From: Clostridiaceae bacterium
GTDB lineage: Bacteria > Bacillota > Clostridia > Oscillospirales > Acutalibacteraceae
Reading direction: 5' to 3'
Assembly (NCBI GenBank): GCA_016285645.1
Contig: JAEERC010000063.1
Span: 58,669 to 122,668, forward strand
Length of the DNA stretch: 64,000 bases
Both the position numbers and the translations under genes were made by a program. The notes under the pieces were generated by a model. That model made no database searches. It was given only the letters and a program-made list of their open reading frames with translations, and was not told the origin of the DNA. Below are positions 46,487 to 54,563 of the stretch, piece after piece; position 1 is the first letter of the stretch, and the number at the start of each line of letters is the position of its first letter.

Positions 46487-46598
46487 AAGTGTATTGCTTC
46501 CTTTAAGGAATCAGGGGCAAGTTCGGTGAAAATCCGTCGCAACTTCCATTACCGTAATCGGCTCACAGCCGTTAAGTCGGAATACCCGCAATACATTT
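46487..46598 (+). promoter_or_regulatory. cobalamin riboswitch aptamer
   Basis: The outer stem pairs AAGTGTATTGC with GCAATACATTT (11 bp, one G-U). Inside are conserved cobalamin-riboswitch blocks: GGAATCAGGGGC, CGGTGAAAATCCG, CGCAACTTCC, ACCGTAATCGG and AAGTCGGAATACCCGC. The whole aptamer is about 112 nt, so peripheral domains are reduced. B12 binding would be expected to turn the operon off. Confidence 0.88.
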
Positions 46599-46638
46599 GT
46601 TTTTTTGGTGCGGTTTTTACCGCGGCATTTTTTGGGAA

Positions 46639-46737
46639 AGAAAAGTGCGGCCGTTTATTGTTTTTGCGTGTTGCACTTTTCGTAAAAGCATTTAAACAGT
46701 TGCGCTCATTCGGCTTTCCGGATGAGCTTTTTTGTTT
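46639..46737 (+). terminator. riboswitch expression platform with terminator before the first gene
   Basis: A hairpin GAAAAGTGC/GCACTTTTC (46639-46681) is followed by a strong terminator: GCTCATTCGG pairs with CCGGATGAGC around CTTT (46704-46727), then a T-run to 46737. The ribosome site of the first gene starts four bases later, so control is by transcription termination. Confidence 0.85.
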
Positions 46738-46752
46738 TGACAGAGGTGTAAA

Positions 46753-47028
46753 ATGGCAGGTCTTTCAAAAAACGATTGCATAGCGCTGCTCTGCGAAAAA
46801 AGCGCCGAACTGAAAGCAGCGGGTGAGAGCAGATTTCCCTCGCGTTCCGATTTCACCGCCGACGAGGTCGCGGCTGTAAAGGCGCATCTGGGGCCGTGGC
46901 CGAGGGCGCTCGAAGCGGCGGGATTAAAGGAAGCAAATCCCGAAAGAGAAGAGAAAAAGAAAGAAAAAAGAATTAATCAGAAGCGCAAAATTACTCAGGC
47001 AAAAATCGAAAAGCGAAACAGCAAATAA
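46753..47028 (+). CDS. small basic protein with HNH-associated (HEAR-type) repeat
   Basis: 91 residues, AGAGGTG ribosome site. ESRFPSRSDFTADEVAAVKAHLGPWPRALEAAGLKE fits the repeat found next to HNH homing endonucleases (FPsrxDF...LGxWxxALxAAGL). The C-terminal third is almost only Lys, Arg, Glu, Gln. No HNH nuclease domain is present. It is the first gene after the B12 riboswitch terminator. Such small repeats bind nucleic acid in homing enzymes; why one should be under B12 control is not clear. Confidence 0.7.
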   Translation: MAGLSKNDCIALLCEKSAELKAAGESRFPSRSDFTADEVAAVKAHLGPWPRALEAAGLKEANPEREEKKKEKRINQKRKITQAKIEKRNSK

Positions 47029-47085
47029 GGTTATTAAACGGGCAGAACCCGAATAATAAAAAATTTTTTCAAAAGGAGAAACAAA

Positions 47086-47874
47086 ATGAAAAAAGCATTA
47101 TCCCTTATTCTCGCGCTTGTTATGGCGCTCGGCGTAACCACGGTCGCGTTCGCGGGCGGCGATGAAGGCTTCTATGTAAACGTTGCCATTGCCGACTCAA
47201 AAGGCGTTCTTCAGATTGCCTACGGCACCGTATGGGTTGCCGATATTGACGAAGACGGCGCTTACACAATCAACGACGCTCTTTACTGCGCACACAATTC
47301 ATACTATAAAGGCGGCGCGGCTGCCGGCTATGAATCGGCAAAAGCAGAGGGCTATGACGGCTTGAGCCTTAAGAAACTCTGGGGCGAAACCAACGGCGGC
47401 AGCTTCGGTTACTATGTAAACGACAACAGCGCCTGGTCGCTTCTTGACCCTGTTGCGGAAGACGATTATATCTACGCGTTCTGCTATCAGGATAAGACAA
47501 CTTGGTCAGACACATATTCATATTTTGACACGAAGACTGTTGAATCCGAAGAAGCAACCGAGGTGGAACTCACCCTCTCGATGCTTGCCTGGAACGCTGA
47601 CTTCTCCGCTCAGGTGGTTGCTCCGGTCAAAGGCGCTGAGATAACAATCGACGGTGAAAAAACAGGCGTCAAAACCGACGAGAACGGCAAAGCGACCGTA
47701 TCACTTGATTCGAGCTGCGTCGTAAGCGCCGTTTCACCCGAAGGCTCAATAATCACTCCCCCCGTATGCAATGTTGATATTCCCGAAGAGTTAAGCTTCT
47801 TCGCGAAAATAATCAACGCAATTACATCTTTCTTCAATTCAATCATCGACTTCTTCAGAGGCTTATTCGCGTAA
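47086..47874 (+). CDS. secreted DUF4430-family protein of the B12 operon
   Basis: 262 residues, AAAAGGAG before the ATG, signal peptide MKKALSLILALVMALGVTTVAFA. Residues about 28-155 (FYVNVAIADSKGVLQIAYG...WGETNGGSFGYYVNDNSAWSL) resemble DUF4430, the beta-domain fold of transcobalamin and intrinsic factor. An Ig-like domain follows (GAEITIDGEKTGVKTDENGKA). The tail is amphipathic (FFAKIINAITSFFNSIIDFF). A close copy of both domains ends the 1665-residue protein at 11201-16198. In this operon a role in catching cobalamin or corrinoids at the surface is likely. Confidence 0.8.
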   Translation: MKKALSLILALVMALGVTTVAFAGGDEGFYVNVAIADSKGVLQIAYGTVWVADIDEDGAYTINDALYCAHNSYYKGGAAAGYESAKAEGYDGLSLKKLWGETNGGSFGYYVNDNSAWSLLDPVAEDDYIYAFCYQDKTTWSDTYSYFDTKTVESEEATEVELTLSMLAWNADFSAQVVAPVKGAEITIDGEKTGVKTDENGKATVSLDSSCVVSAVSPEGSIITPPVCNVDIPEELSFFAKIINAITSFFNSIIDFFRGLFA

Positions 47875-47884
47875 TTAATTACTT

Positions 47885-49927
47885 ATGAAAGATTTGCTTA
47901 AAAGAGCGTTATCGCTTTTATTTGCATTAATCTTAACACTGTTTGTCGCAACGCCCGGGGCTTTCAGCCGCCGGGCTTGCGCCGTTTCTGCGGTTGATAT
48001 TGAAAAGGAAATAAACGGCATTTTAAAGGACGAAGTCACCGTGTCGGGCGCGGGGAGCGTTCAGGCGCTTCTTGACGGCAGAAAGGCGTCCGAATGGGTC
48101 GCCCTGGCGATTATTCAGTACGCGGGCAACAAATACGATTACTCCTCATACTGCGCGAAACTCAGGGAATATGTCGCGGCGGACACCTACGCCACCTCCT
48201 CAACCAAGGAAAAGCACGCCCTTCTTTTCGCCGCGATGAACACCGATTCATCCTACATAAAAAGAATTGTCAATTCCGAAATAGGCGAACTCGGAATTAT
48301 GAGTTACATCTTCGGTCTTCACCTCATAGCAAACGGATATCAGTCATCAAAATACACTGCCGACGAAGTCATTGACATTCTTCTTTCAATGCAGTTAGAT
48401 GACGGCGGCTGGCTGCTCGGCAGCGGCTCATCATCCGATGTGGACGTAACAGCCATGGTTGTACAGTGCCTTGCGCACTACAAAGGCAGAGAACAGGTAA
48501 AAACCGCGATAAACAAGGCGGTAACGCTTCTGTCGTCTAGGCAGTATGACGACGGTGGCTTTTCAAGCTACGGCAAAAAGAACCCCGAAAGCGCGGCTCA
48601 GGTAATTGTTGCCCTGACCGCTCTCGGCATTAATCCGCTTTCGGATTCAAGATTTATTAAAGACGGAAACTCAGCCGTTGATTTTATGCTTTCGTACAAA
48701 GCGACGGATTACGGCTTTACACATACACCGGGCGGCGGCAGAAATGTTACCGCCACCGAGCAGGCGCTCTATTCGCTTGTGTCGATTTACCGCCTGCAAA
48801 ACGGCAAAGGCAGCCTCTATAAACTCAACGCGGGCGTGACGGTCACGGTTCCTTCAACTTCCGCCCCCGCGACAACCAAAAAGCCCTCGGGTTCGGGCGG
48901 CTCGGTCGGAGCGGCAGCCACAACAAAACCCGCTACCGCAACAACCCGCAGCCCGCAGACAACAGCCGCGCCCACTTCGGCGAAACCGCAGGAACAGTCC
49001 ACGGCAAACCAGTCCGGGAGCACAACAAAAAAACCGAAGCCCTCAAACCGCTCGGTTTTCACCACAACGGTAACCGAAACCAACACTTCCTCGGCAAAGG
49101 ACGGCACAACTGCGAAGGGCGGCGTTCAGACAACCTCGGGCAAAAACACGGATAAAACCTCTCAAAAAGCGGAAGAAACAGTAACCGTTACCGAAAGCCG
49201 GACGGATATAAATGAAAGCACTTCGCAAAAAACACCTTCCGCGGCAACTCATACAAAATCTCAGGGTACTCCCGCGGATAAAAAAGAAACACAGTCAACC
49301 GACACAAAAGAAAACAAAGCGGAAAAACAGAAAAACAGCCCGCCCGTGAAACTTATAATCATAGCGGGCGTGTGGGCGGTTGCCGCTGCCGCCGCTCTCG
49401 CGCTTTTGCTCGTGCGCAAAAACAAAAAGATTTCAAACTACATCGTCATAGCGGCTGTGGCAGGCGTGCTGACTCTTATCGCGGGAGTAAGCGACATAAA
49501 AACAACCGAGGAATACTACGCTCCTCCCGAAACGGCAACAGGCGAAACAATCGCCGTTACAATGAGCATAGACTGCAAAACCGTGGCGGGCAGGGGAGAC
49601 GAGAGCATAACTCCCTCCGACGGCATTATCCTTGAGCCGACCGTGTTTTATCTCGAGCCCGGCTCAACCGCTTACGACTGCCTTATCACCGCCGCGAGGC
49701 AGTACAGAATACAGATTGAGGATTCCTCACAGACTTTAAGCGACCACACCTCCGCTTATATTTCGGGCATAAACTATCTTTATCACTTCGATTACGGCGA
49801 TCTGTCCGGCTGGATGTACAGCGTAAACGGCGATTTCGCCGATGTCGGCTGCGGTGAATACACCTTAAGCGACGGCGATGTGATAATGTGGCAATATACG
49901 ACAAATCTCGGGGATGATCTGAAATGA
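47885..49927 (+). CDS. membrane-tethered intrinsic-factor-like corrinoid-binding protein
   Basis: 680 residues. Signal segment 1-30. Residues about 35-320 form helical repeats of the prenyltransferase/squalene-cyclase-like toroid (LLSMQLDDGGWLLG, VTLLSSRQYDDGGFSSYG, ATDYGFTHTPGGG), the fold of the alpha domain of intrinsic factor. A Ser/Thr/Pro/Lys linker spans about 325-485. Two membrane helices (489-509, 518-536) are joined by RKNKK. A C-terminal DUF4430 domain follows at about 555-680 (TVFYLEPGSTAYDCLITAARQY...GDLSGWMYSVNGDF). Both domains would lie outside the cell. Gene order (riboswitch before, ECF transporter after, 4-bp overlap with ecfT) supports corrinoid capture and hand-over. Confidence 0.85.
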   Translation: MKDLLKRALSLLFALILTLFVATPGAFSRRACAVSAVDIEKEINGILKDEVTVSGAGSVQALLDGRKASEWVALAIIQYAGNKYDYSSYCAKLREYVAADTYATSSTKEKHALLFAAMNTDSSYIKRIVNSEIGELGIMSYIFGLHLIANGYQSSKYTADEVIDILLSMQLDDGGWLLGSGSSSDVDVTAMVVQCLAHYKGREQVKTAINKAVTLLSSRQYDDGGFSSYGKKNPESAAQVIVALTALGINPLSDSRFIKDGNSAVDFMLSYKATDYGFTHTPGGGRNVTATEQALYSLVSIYRLQNGKGSLYKLNAGVTVTVPSTSAPATTKKPSGSGGSVGAAATTKPATATTRSPQTTAAPTSAKPQEQSTANQSGSTTKKPKPSNRSVFTTTVTETNTSSAKDGTTAKGGVQTTSGKNTDKTSQKAEETVTVTESRTDINESTSQKTPSAATHTKSQGTPADKKETQSTDTKENKAEKQKNSPPVKLIIIAGVWAVAAAAALALLLVRKNKKISNYIVIAAVAGVLTLIAGVSDIKTTEEYYAPPETATGETIAVTMSIDCKTVAGRGDESITPSDGIILEPTVFYLEPGSTAYDCLITAARQYRIQIEDSSQTLSDHTSAYISGINYLYHFDYGDLSGWMYSVNGDFADVGCGEYTLSDGDVIMWQYTTNLGDDLK

Positions 49928-50802
49928 CGGGCTTCGGCTCAATCAATCCCGCCGCGGTGTTCGCGTATTTTCTGTGCGTCACGGTTTCGGGCATTTTCAC
50001 CTTAAATCCTATAATTTCCGTTATCTCGCTCGCGGGGGCTCTCCTGCTGTGGGCTGTGCTCCCCGTTGCCAAAAACAAAAGAACACATATTTATCCCGTA
50101 TTGCTCACGCTGTTCTGCGCCGTGGGCAATCCGCTTTTCAGCCACAACGGCGAAACGGTTCTGCTGGTTATAAACAATAATCCGATAACCCTTCAGTCAA
50201 CGCTTTACGGGCTGTTTATCGGCATAATGCTCTCCGCCGCGGTTTACTGGTTTTCGTCGTTTTCGCTTATTGTGTCGTCCGACAAAATCATTTACACGCT
50301 CGGCTTCATCTCGCAGAAGGCGGCGCTTGTGCTCACAATGGCGCTTCGCTTTGTGCCGCTCTATATCCGCAAGGCAAGGCAGATAAACGGTACCCAGAAA
50401 GCGCTCGGGCTCTATAAGGACGAAACTATTATCACCCGTTTCAGAGGCGGGGTGAGAGTGTTTTCGGTACTGATGACAAATATGATTGAAAAAACGATAA
50501 TCACCTCGGACAGTATGGCGGCGAGGGGCTACAGCGGCGGAAAAAGAAGCGGATATCCGCTGTTTAAATTCACTTTTAAAGACGCCGTTTTTCTCGCGGT
50601 CACGGTTTTTCTCACACTGCTTACCGCCGTGCCGCAGGCGAAGGGCGCCCTCGATTTCAATTTTTATCCGCATATCGACATAACCTTTTACGGTGTTTCA
50701 TCGGTGGCGGCTTATACGGGCTACGCGCTTTTGTGCCTGTGCCCGTCAGTTTATGAAGGGAGTGACAGACTCAAATGGCATTATTTGATATCAAGAATTT
50801 AA
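49924..50802 (+). CDS. ecfT: ECF transporter transmembrane component EcfT
   Basis: 292 residues with five or more hydrophobic helices; starts inside the stop of the previous gene. The cytoplasmic coupling region holds FVPLYIRKARQINGTQKALG and the Ala-Arg-Gly motif MAARGYSGGKRS, the signatures by which EcfT contacts the ATPases. It links ATP hydrolysis to toppling of the S component. The start of the ATPase gene overlaps its 3' end by 28 bp. Confidence 0.92.
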   Translation: MTGFGSINPAAVFAYFLCVTVSGIFTLNPIISVISLAGALLLWAVLPVAKNKRTHIYPVLLTLFCAVGNPLFSHNGETVLLVINNNPITLQSTLYGLFIGIMLSAAVYWFSSFSLIVSSDKIIYTLGFISQKAALVLTMALRFVPLYIRKARQINGTQKALGLYKDETIITRFRGGVRVFSVLMTNMIEKTIITSDSMAARGYSGGKRSGYPLFKFTFKDAVFLAVTVFLTLLTAVPQAKGALDFNFYPHIDITFYGVSSVAAYTGYALLCLCPSVYEGSDRLKWHYLISRI

Positions 50803-52388
50803 GTTTTGCCTATCCCGCGGGCAAGCGGATACTGCGCGATGTCACTCTCACGGTGGAACAGGGCGATTTTCTTGTTCTCTGCGGCCCCACGGGAAGCGGC
50901 AAAACCACGCTTTTAAAACTGTTAAAGCCCGAACTTTTCCCCTTGGGAGAAAAGAGCGGCGAGGTGCTTTTTGAAGGCGCGGATATAAATGCTCTTCCGC
51001 CCGAGGCCTCCTGCCGCATCGGTTTTGTTCAGCAATCGCCCGAACATCAGATTGTGACCGACAAGGTCTGGCACGAGATTGCCTTCGGAATGGAGAATAT
51101 GTGCTTTGACAAAATGCTTATGAAGCGCAGAATGGCTGAAATAATGAGTTATTTCTCAATCGATTCGCAGTTTGACACAAACACCTCCGACCTCTCGGGC
51201 GGTCAGAAGCAGATGATTTCGCTCGCCTCCGTTCTCGTTATGGATCCGAAGGTGATTATCCTCGATGAGCCGACCTCCCAGCTCGACCCCGTTTCCGCCT
51301 CGGGCTTTCTGCAGACTCTCAAAAAATTAAACGACGAACTCGGTCTTACAATAATCATCACCGAGCACCGCCTTGAAAACGTAATACCTCTGGGCAGCAA
51401 ACTCTGCGTTATAGAGGACGGCTCCGTCACCGCCCTCGGCGAGACAAAGCAGGCAATAAAGGAAATTCTTTCAAATGAGAAAATCCGCCGCTCAATGCCC
51501 GGCAGTGTGCAGATATTCCACACCCTCGGCGCGAATGGCGAGTGTCCGCTGAATGTTCCGCAGGGCAGGGCGTATCTGAAAAACAATATGCCGCAGTCAA
51601 TACGGGAACTGCCCGAAGAGGAACAGCAGGGCGGCAGTGAAACGGAAATCAAAATAAAAAATCTCTGCCTGCGCTACTCCAAAAACTCGCCCGATGTTCT
51701 TAATCAACTTAATCTCACGGTTTACAAAAACGAGATTCTCTGCGTTTTAGGCGCGAACGGCTCGGGCAAAACAACGTTATTAAACGCCGTCGCGAATCTC
51801 GTCACCCCCTACGCGGGCAAAATCGAAATAAAGGGTAAAAACATAAAAAAATACAGGGGGCAGGAACTTTACAACAACCTGCTCGCCATGCTTCCGCAGG
51901 ATGTGGAAACCGTGTTTCTGCGCAACACCCTGCAGGAGGAATTTGAGAAGGCGGGCGTTGACCCGACCGACCTGCCTTATGACCTGTCCTACGCCTACTC
52001 AACGCACCCATACGATCTGAGCGGCGGCGAACAGCAGCTTGCCGCGCTTGCCGTGGTGCTTGCCTCAAAGCCGGAGATTCTTCTGCTCGACGAGCCGACA
52101 AAGGGGCTTGACAACGGGGCGAAGGCAACGCTGTGCAAAGCCCTCAGGGCGCTTAAGGAAAAAGGAAAGACGATTGTTATTGTCACCCACGATGTTGAGT
52201 TCGCCGCGCGGTGCGCCGACAGGGCGGCAATGATGTTCCGCGGTGAAATCACCTGCATTGAAACTCCGCGCAGGTTCTTTACCGACAACATTTTCTACAC
52301 CACCTCCGTCGCGAAAATAACGGCGGGGCTTATCGAAGGCGCGGTCACTCCCGAGGATTTTGAATACTGCGCGGGAGGCGGAAAATGA
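50775..52388 (+). CDS. ecfA: ECF transporter ATPase, two ABC domains fused
   Basis: 537 residues with two complete ATPase halves. First: Walker A GPTGSGKTT at 37-45, signature LSGGQKQ, Walker B VIILDEP. Second: Walker A GANGSGKTT near residue 330, signature LSGGEQQ, Walker B ILLLDEP. Most ECF systems encode EcfA and EcfA' separately; here they are one chain, as in dedicated YkoD-type modules. Overlaps with ecfT (28 bp) and the S-component gene (4 bp) imply one stoichiometric transporter. Confidence 0.94.
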   Translation: MALFDIKNLSFAYPAGKRILRDVTLTVEQGDFLVLCGPTGSGKTTLLKLLKPELFPLGEKSGEVLFEGADINALPPEASCRIGFVQQSPEHQIVTDKVWHEIAFGMENMCFDKMLMKRRMAEIMSYFSIDSQFDTNTSDLSGGQKQMISLASVLVMDPKVIILDEPTSQLDPVSASGFLQTLKKLNDELGLTIIITEHRLENVIPLGSKLCVIEDGSVTALGETKQAIKEILSNEKIRRSMPGSVQIFHTLGANGECPLNVPQGRAYLKNNMPQSIRELPEEEQQGGSETEIKIKNLCLRYSKNSPDVLNQLNLTVYKNEILCVLGANGSGKTTLLNAVANLVTPYAGKIEIKGKNIKKYRGQELYNNLLAMLPQDVETVFLRNTLQEEFEKAGVDPTDLPYDLSYAYSTHPYDLSGGEQQLAALAVVLASKPEILLLDEPTKGLDNGAKATLCKALRALKEKGKTIVIVTHDVEFAARCADRAAMMFRGEITCIETPRRFFTDNIFYTTSVAKITAGLIEGAVTPEDFEYCAGGGK

Positions 52389-53083
52389 GAGTAATCCAAA
52401 ACGAAAAACTGCGCACTGTGCTTTCATATTTAATACCGTTCGTGCTCATCCCCGCGGTTGTTATAGGCGGCATAGCGGTATTCAGAAGCAGGGGCTATTC
52501 ATACCTGATATTCGCCGTTTCCGCATTGACGATTCTTCTTTTTGTCTGCGGATTTGACAGGCGCAAAACGGGCACGCGGCGGCTTGTTTTAGTGGCGGCG
52601 TTCGTGGCGCTCGCGAGCGCGGGCAGGGCGGCGTTCTCGTTCATACCGGGTGTAAATCCCGTAACGGCGGTAACAATTCTCGCCGCGGTTTATCTCGGGG
52701 GCGAGGCGGGCTTTATGATAGGCGCCTTCTCGGCTCTTGTCTCAAACATTTTCGCGGGGCAGGGCGTGTGGACTCCGTTTCAGATGTTCGCCTGGGGAAT
52801 GATAGGACTTTTCGCGGGCATTTTCGCGAAATATTTCGAGGGCAGAAAACTGCGCCTGTGCGTTTACGCCTTCTTCTGCGGAATATTCTATTCGCTCATA
52901 ATGGATGTGTGGACAACGCTCTGGACCTACGACGCGTTCAACCTGCCGTTTTACCTTGCCAGCATAACAAGCGCGGTGCCCTATACAGCGGTTTACGCCG
53001 TTTCAAACGCCGCCTTCGTGTGGCTTATGGCAAAGCCCTTCTCAGAAAAACTCGGCAGAATAAAACTCAAATACGGAATATGA
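52385..53083 (+). CDS. ECF transporter S component, probable cobalamin/corrinoid-specific
   Basis: 232 residues, about seven hydrophobic segments. RRLVLVAAFVALASAGRAAFSFIPGVNPVTAVTILAAVYLGGEAGFMIGAFSALVSNIFAG is the conserved S-component core with the Ala-rich helix that binds EcfT. The extra N-terminal helices and the FIPGVNP segment are like the CbrT-type B12 S components. Specificity rests mainly on context: cobalamin riboswitch and intrinsic-factor-like proteins in the same operon. Confidence 0.88.
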   Translation: MRVIQNEKLRTVLSYLIPFVLIPAVVIGGIAVFRSRGYSYLIFAVSALTILLFVCGFDRRKTGTRRLVLVAAFVALASAGRAAFSFIPGVNPVTAVTILAAVYLGGEAGFMIGAFSALVSNIFAGQGVWTPFQMFAWGMIGLFAGIFAKYFEGRKLRLCVYAFFCGIFYSLIMDVWTTLWTYDAFNLPFYLASITSAVPYTAVYAVSNAAFVWLMAKPFSEKLGRIKLKYGI

Positions 53084-53119
53084 AAACTCCGCCCGCTTTG
53101 AACACGGACGGAGTTTTTT
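53083..53119 (+). terminator. terminator of the B12 operon
   Basis: ACTCCG and CGGAGT arms with a long loop, followed by TTTTTT; it starts at the stop codon of the S-component gene. Confidence 0.85.
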
Positions 53120-53178
53120 GTTGCAAACGGGAAATATTTGTTGTAAATTATAATCATAAATCTTTACGGGGTGACTGT

Positions 53179-54033
53179 ATGGAAAAATTCATTTCGTTTT
53201 TTACAACCCTGACGCTCATTTTCAACTATCTTTTCGGTTTGGGCGCCGTGGGCGTATCCGACGGCTGGGAGCTTTCATCAAAACAGAAACTCAGCCCGGT
53301 CGTTTCTATGTTCAGCGGGCAGGGAATCTGCTGTGACGGGGAGCATTTTTACGGCTCGGGCTCAATTACGGCGGTCAATTTCACGGGGCTTGCCAGATTC
53401 GACCTCAATATGAAATGCGAACTTAAAAAGAGCGGCAGAGTGCCCGAGGAGTTCCACGAAAAGTACGGCAGTAACCACATCGGCGGCATCGACTGCGCAA
53501 ACGGCTTTATTTACGCCCCTGTTGAGGGCGACACGGATGAGGGCTATCTTTACAATTTCATTCTGCTCTACGACTGCGAAACCCTCGAATACACGGGCAC
53601 TTATTATGATATGACCGGCGATTATCTGAACGACGGCATTCCGTGGTGCGCAGTTGACAGAGAAAACGGCTTTCTCTACACATCGCGATTTGACCCCGTT
53701 GACGAAATCCTGCAGTATGACCTTGAAACAATGCAGTTCATCAAGGCGATTCCTCTTGAGAAGCAGCTTCACCGCATTCAGGGCGGCTCGGTTTATGAGG
53801 GAAACCTTTACCTCTCGTTTGACAATAAAAACCCCGCGACAGAGGAATACATCTACTGTGTAACCCCCGCGGACGGCTCGGTTGAAACCGTGCTTGTGCG
53901 CACGCTGCCGAACTACGACAACGAGGCGGAGGATTTATGCGTTTACCCGCTGCCCGACGGCTCGCTCATACACACCGTGGATTACGACAAACTCATATGC
54001 GCAAACATAATGCACCTGAAAAAGACAGGCTGA
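53179..54033 (+). CDS. exported beta-propeller-like protein
   Basis: 284 residues from ATG 53179 (GGGG upstream). The N-terminal hydrophobic segment MEKFISFFTTLTLIFNYLFG acts as signal or anchor. The rest consists of repeated four-strand units (GICCDGEHFYGSGS, GGIDCANGFIYAPVEG, WCAVDRENGFLYTSRF, GGSVYEGNLYLSFD) that look like propeller blades. No catalytic residues recognised. It is separated from the B12 operon by a terminator and ended by its own. Function unknown. Confidence 0.75.
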   Translation: MEKFISFFTTLTLIFNYLFGLGAVGVSDGWELSSKQKLSPVVSMFSGQGICCDGEHFYGSGSITAVNFTGLARFDLNMKCELKKSGRVPEEFHEKYGSNHIGGIDCANGFIYAPVEGDTDEGYLYNFILLYDCETLEYTGTYYDMTGDYLNDGIPWCAVDRENGFLYTSRFDPVDEILQYDLETMQFIKAIPLEKQLHRIQGGSVYEGNLYLSFDNKNPATEEYIYCVTPADGSVETVLVRTLPNYDNEAEDLCVYPLPDGSLIHTVDYDKLICANIMHLKKTG

Positions 54034-54065
54034 TAATCGCCCGACAATAAGGGATATAAAAAAAG

Positions 54066-54096
54066 AATGCAGGGAGCATATCCCTGCATTTTTGTT
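54066..54096. terminator. terminator between the propeller gene and the ACT gene
   Basis: AATGCAGGGA and TCCCTGCATT pair around GCATA, with T-run on the plus side and A-run on the other, so it can serve both convergent genes. Confidence 0.9.
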
Positions 54097-54116
54097 TGTG
54101 GTTATAAAGTTTCTGC

Positions 54117-54551
54117 TCAGTTGAGGAATGACGCGATGTCGCTGTCGCCGAGTGTGTTTATGCCGTTTTCGGAAAGGATTTTTTCCGCCTGCTCCACATC
54201 GTCGACTCTGAGTACAACATAGGCGTTGCCGTGAACCGCGCCTGTGAACGCGTAAACATATTCAATGTTTATGCCGGCTGTTCTGAGCACGCGGAGCACG
54301 CTGTTGAGCGCCCCTGCCTCATCGTTCATTTTTACTGCGATTACGGGCGTTTCTTTAACTACGGTGTCGTTGTTGATTGCCGCCTTTGTCTTTTCAATGT
54401 CTGAAACAATTATTCTCAGAATGCCGAAATCCTTTGTGTCGGCAACGCTGAGCGCGCGGATGTTGACACCGGCGTCTGTGATTGCCGAAATGGTTTCGCA
54501 CAGGGTACCGGGGGTGTTTTCAAGAAATGCGGATAATTGTGTAATAGCCAT
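54117..54551 (-). CDS. tandem ACT-domain regulatory protein
   Basis: 144 residues, two ACT domains (ITQLSAFLENTPGTLCETISAITDAGVNIRAL and VIAVKMNDEAGALNSVLRVLRTAGINIEYVYAF). ACT domains bind amino acids at their interface. The gene follows paaK by 12 bp with a GGAGG site. ACT proteins paired with phenylacetate-CoA ligase are common in anaerobes, where they are thought to sense aromatic amino acids. It probably modulates the ligase or a partner. Confidence 0.9.
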   Translation of the reverse strand: MAITQLSAFLENTPGTLCETISAITDAGVNIRALSVADTKDFGILRIIVSDIEKTKAAINNDTVVKETPVIAVKMNDEAGALNSVLRVLRTAGINIEYVYAFTGAVHGNAYVVLRVDDVEQAEKILSENGINTLGDSDIASFLN

Positions 54552-54563
54552 GGTGCATCCTCC

